A DNA stretch of 64,000 bases from positions 1 to 64,000 of the forward strand of contig JADLZK010004599.1 in NCBI GenBank assembly GCA_015847255.1. The letters run 5' to 3'. The notes beneath the pieces are model-generated. The model ran no database searches. It had not been told where the DNA came from and worked only from the letters and a program-made list of their open reading frames with translations. Position 1 is the first letter of the stretch. Every line of letters begins with the position of its first letter. The DNA is from Hyparrhenia diplandra (lineage: Eukaryota; Streptophyta; Magnoliopsida; Poales; Poaceae). Of the stretch, positions 62,271-64,000 are shown piece by piece. Made by a program: the position numbers and the translations under genes.

Positions 62271-63850
62271 CGGATTGCTGAAATCAAAACAGAGGGAGAC
62301 TCGTTGTCCCCTTTCCTCTTCGTCATTGTCATGGAAGTACTCGACGCCTTGATCACAGAGGCCGAGAGACGAGCCTAGATCTCTCCTTTACTTGGAACGG
62401 CCATCAAGCATCGTGCATCTAGGCGACGATCTGGTCATCTTCTTGGCCCAACGCTAGAAACCTGACCTTTGCTCAAAAAAAAAAAAACCACGTAAAACCG
62501 CACTGGGTTCGCAGACTACTTGAGATGTTCGGTGGCGTGCCTGGTCTAGCAACCCATCTCGACAAATGTATGATCAGTGATCACTCCCATCCGCTGCACG
62601 GACAAAGACATTGCGACAATGATGGAGGCCTTCCCGTGTAGGCTACAACACTTCCCCACCAAGTGCCTAGGAGCACCACTCTCCATCAAGCGGCTCGACA
62701 TGGCCACCGAAGGCTTTGCCCATCGTTGACAAATCGCCGCCCTGGGATACCGACTTGGAAGAGCGGGATGCTCAACAACGCGGGAAGAGCGACTCTCACA
62801 CAAACCACCATGTACGCCATCCTGTGCACGTGTTCGTGTGTTGCGCCCTCTCGCCTTGGGCGATCAAGTAGATCGACAAAAGGCGACACGCCTTCCTCTG
62901 GGCGGGCACCCAGTCTGTCGCGGGCGGGAATAAGTGCAAGGTTGCATGGCCGGTGGTTGGTGCGCTGCACGACCTTGGCGGGCTCGGGCTACCTGATCTC
63001 CGTGCTCAAGGTTGGGCACTTCGCATGCGGTGGGAGTAGCTACGCCGCGCCCAGCCAGACTCTCCTTGGGCACGCCTCCCGTCCATGCCTCAGTGCTTCG
63101 CCAACCACATGTTCCAGAGGTCAGTCCAGTTCGTTATGGGTGACGGCGCGACCACAAGGTTCTGGACGGATGGGCGGCTGCCGGAAGGCCCCATCTGCTC
63201 CTTTGCCCCCAACCTATTCCTTGCTGTGGGGAAGTGTCGGCGCGCGAGGCTGGTCAAGGATGTCCTCGCCGACAACCAGTGGATCAGAGACATAACCGGA
63301 GCACTGACCGCCATAGTCCTCCTTTAGTTTGCGGACCTATGGGAAACGCTTGACGACTTCGAGCTCTCGCCGGAGAACCCAGACCGCATGCTATGGCACT
63401 GGTCTGCCAACGGGGAGTTCTGTAGCTCTTCCACCTACCGCGCCTTCTTCTCGGGCAGGATGACCCTCCTCGGCGCTGTAGAACTTTGGAAAGCACCGGC
63501 CTGGCCTAAGGTCAAATTCTTCTTCTGGCTAGCCTTGCATCGACGCCCTCGGACTGCGCTGAGCGGGGCGCAAGATGAGGCCTGCAGCAGACTGCCCGGC
63601 TGCGGCGCTGCGGGCAGCATGACGAGACGGTCGACCATCTCTTTGCGAGTTGTGTCTAGACTAGGGAGGTCAGGCACAACCTGCTACAACACGTAGGCCA
63701 CACCCACCTCGGACTCGGCCCTCTCTCCGCTCTCGGTCGACCATCTCTTTGCGAGTTGTGTCTACACTAGGGAGGTCAGGCACAACCTGCTACAACACGC
63801 AGGCCACGCCCACCTCGGACTCGGCCCTCTCTCCGCTCTCGTTTCATGGT
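62271..63850 (+). mobile_element. LINE reverse transcriptase fragment, frameshifted
   Basis: Starts inside the RT palm (a LFVIVMEVLDALITEAE segment near 62310-62370), passes the thumb (LEMFGGVPGLATHLDKC, PTWKSGMLNNAGRATLTQTTMYAI), then the region with QRSVQFVMGDGATTRFWTD and LFLAVGKCRRARLVKD, and ends in the zf-RVT part (MLWHWSANGEF... WPKVKFFFWLALHRR). It is broken by many frameshifts, with an internal A-run at 62474-62486 that may mark a nested tail. A different LINE family from the one at 7.2 and 60.6 kb. Non-functional. Confidence 0.85.
63629..63840 (+). repeat. 106-bp tandem duplication at the LINE end
   Basis: 63629-63734 and 63735-63840 are adjacent copies starting GGTCGACCATCTCTTTGCGA and ending CTCTCTCCGCTCTC. 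They differ at only a few positions (for example TCTAGACT versus TCTACACT, CGTAGG versus CGCAGG), so the duplication is recent compared with the decay of the LINE. Confidence 0.92.
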
Positions 63851-64000
63851 GGATGCAGTCATTTCATTACAACATCAGGTTTCACTTTCTTACTAAGAGT
63901 TGTTTGAGCATGAACTAGCGCACCTGAGAACACTTGGCATGCCAGGTTGTCGCTCCTCTGTTTGCTTGAACTAGTTTTTGCTTGTTTCAATTTATTCTTC

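Noticed and set aside
1..64000. CRISPR array, operon or phage-like system
   Set aside because: No spaced direct repeats of that kind, no bacterial gene organisation; introns, MITEs and LTR elements show plant nuclear DNA.

Overview
The window is nuclear DNA from a grass. It looks like rice or a close relative of Oryza, judged from the Stowaway-type MITEs with CTCCCTCCGTCC ends, the grass-style GC-rich coding exons, the Ty1-copia element primed by initiator Met-tRNA, the FAR1/MULE-like debris and the type-1 lipid-transfer protein. No bacterial or phage features are present. Species and chromosome cannot be fixed from sequence alone.

Five host genes can be modelled. (1) 12787-15655 (-): a membrane-anchored receptor-like cytoplasmic kinase (MGC N-terminus) whose catalytic loop and DFG motif are lost, i.e. 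a predicted pseudokinase. (2) 23838-28013 (-): an 11-exon ERGIC/Erv41-type cargo receptor of the early secretory pathway. (3) 39514-40130 (-): an ATL-type RING-H2 E3 ubiquitin ligase with one membrane segment. (4) 48381-48894 (-): a type-1 non-specific lipid transfer protein with a tiny second exon. (5) 58521-59708 (+): an alpha-expansin with three exons. The last two are intact. The first three each carry several one-base indels that break the frame, many of them in or beside short homopolymers, although homology continues unbroken across each break.

The rest is mostly transposon-derived. 1-6.6 kb is AT-rich with MITEs. 7.2-8.4 kb is a 5'-truncated LINE. 9.2-10.4 kb holds a rearranged duplication. 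17.0-17.9 kb is a nested terminal-inverted-repeat element with GC-rich cargo. 28.9-35.2 kb is a decayed Ty1-copia element with both LTRs, PBS and polypurine tract, itself carrying a foreign insert of about 1.5 kb. It sits between an upstream piece and the body of a FAR1-like pseudogene that lies head-to-head with the ERGIC gene. 42.6-45.3 kb is a GC-rich poly(A)-tailed insertion with a 15-bp target duplication. 52.5-53.3 kb is a fold-back element with long inverted repeats. 55.2-55.5 kb is a tRNA-derived SINE. 60.6-61.2 kb and 62.3-63.8 kb are LINE fragments.

The genes are unrelated and do not form a pathway. I did not find a convincing previously undescribed system. The best leads are the pseudokinase, the clustered frameshifts, the GC-rich insertion at 42.6-45.3 kb and the FAR1/copia nest.
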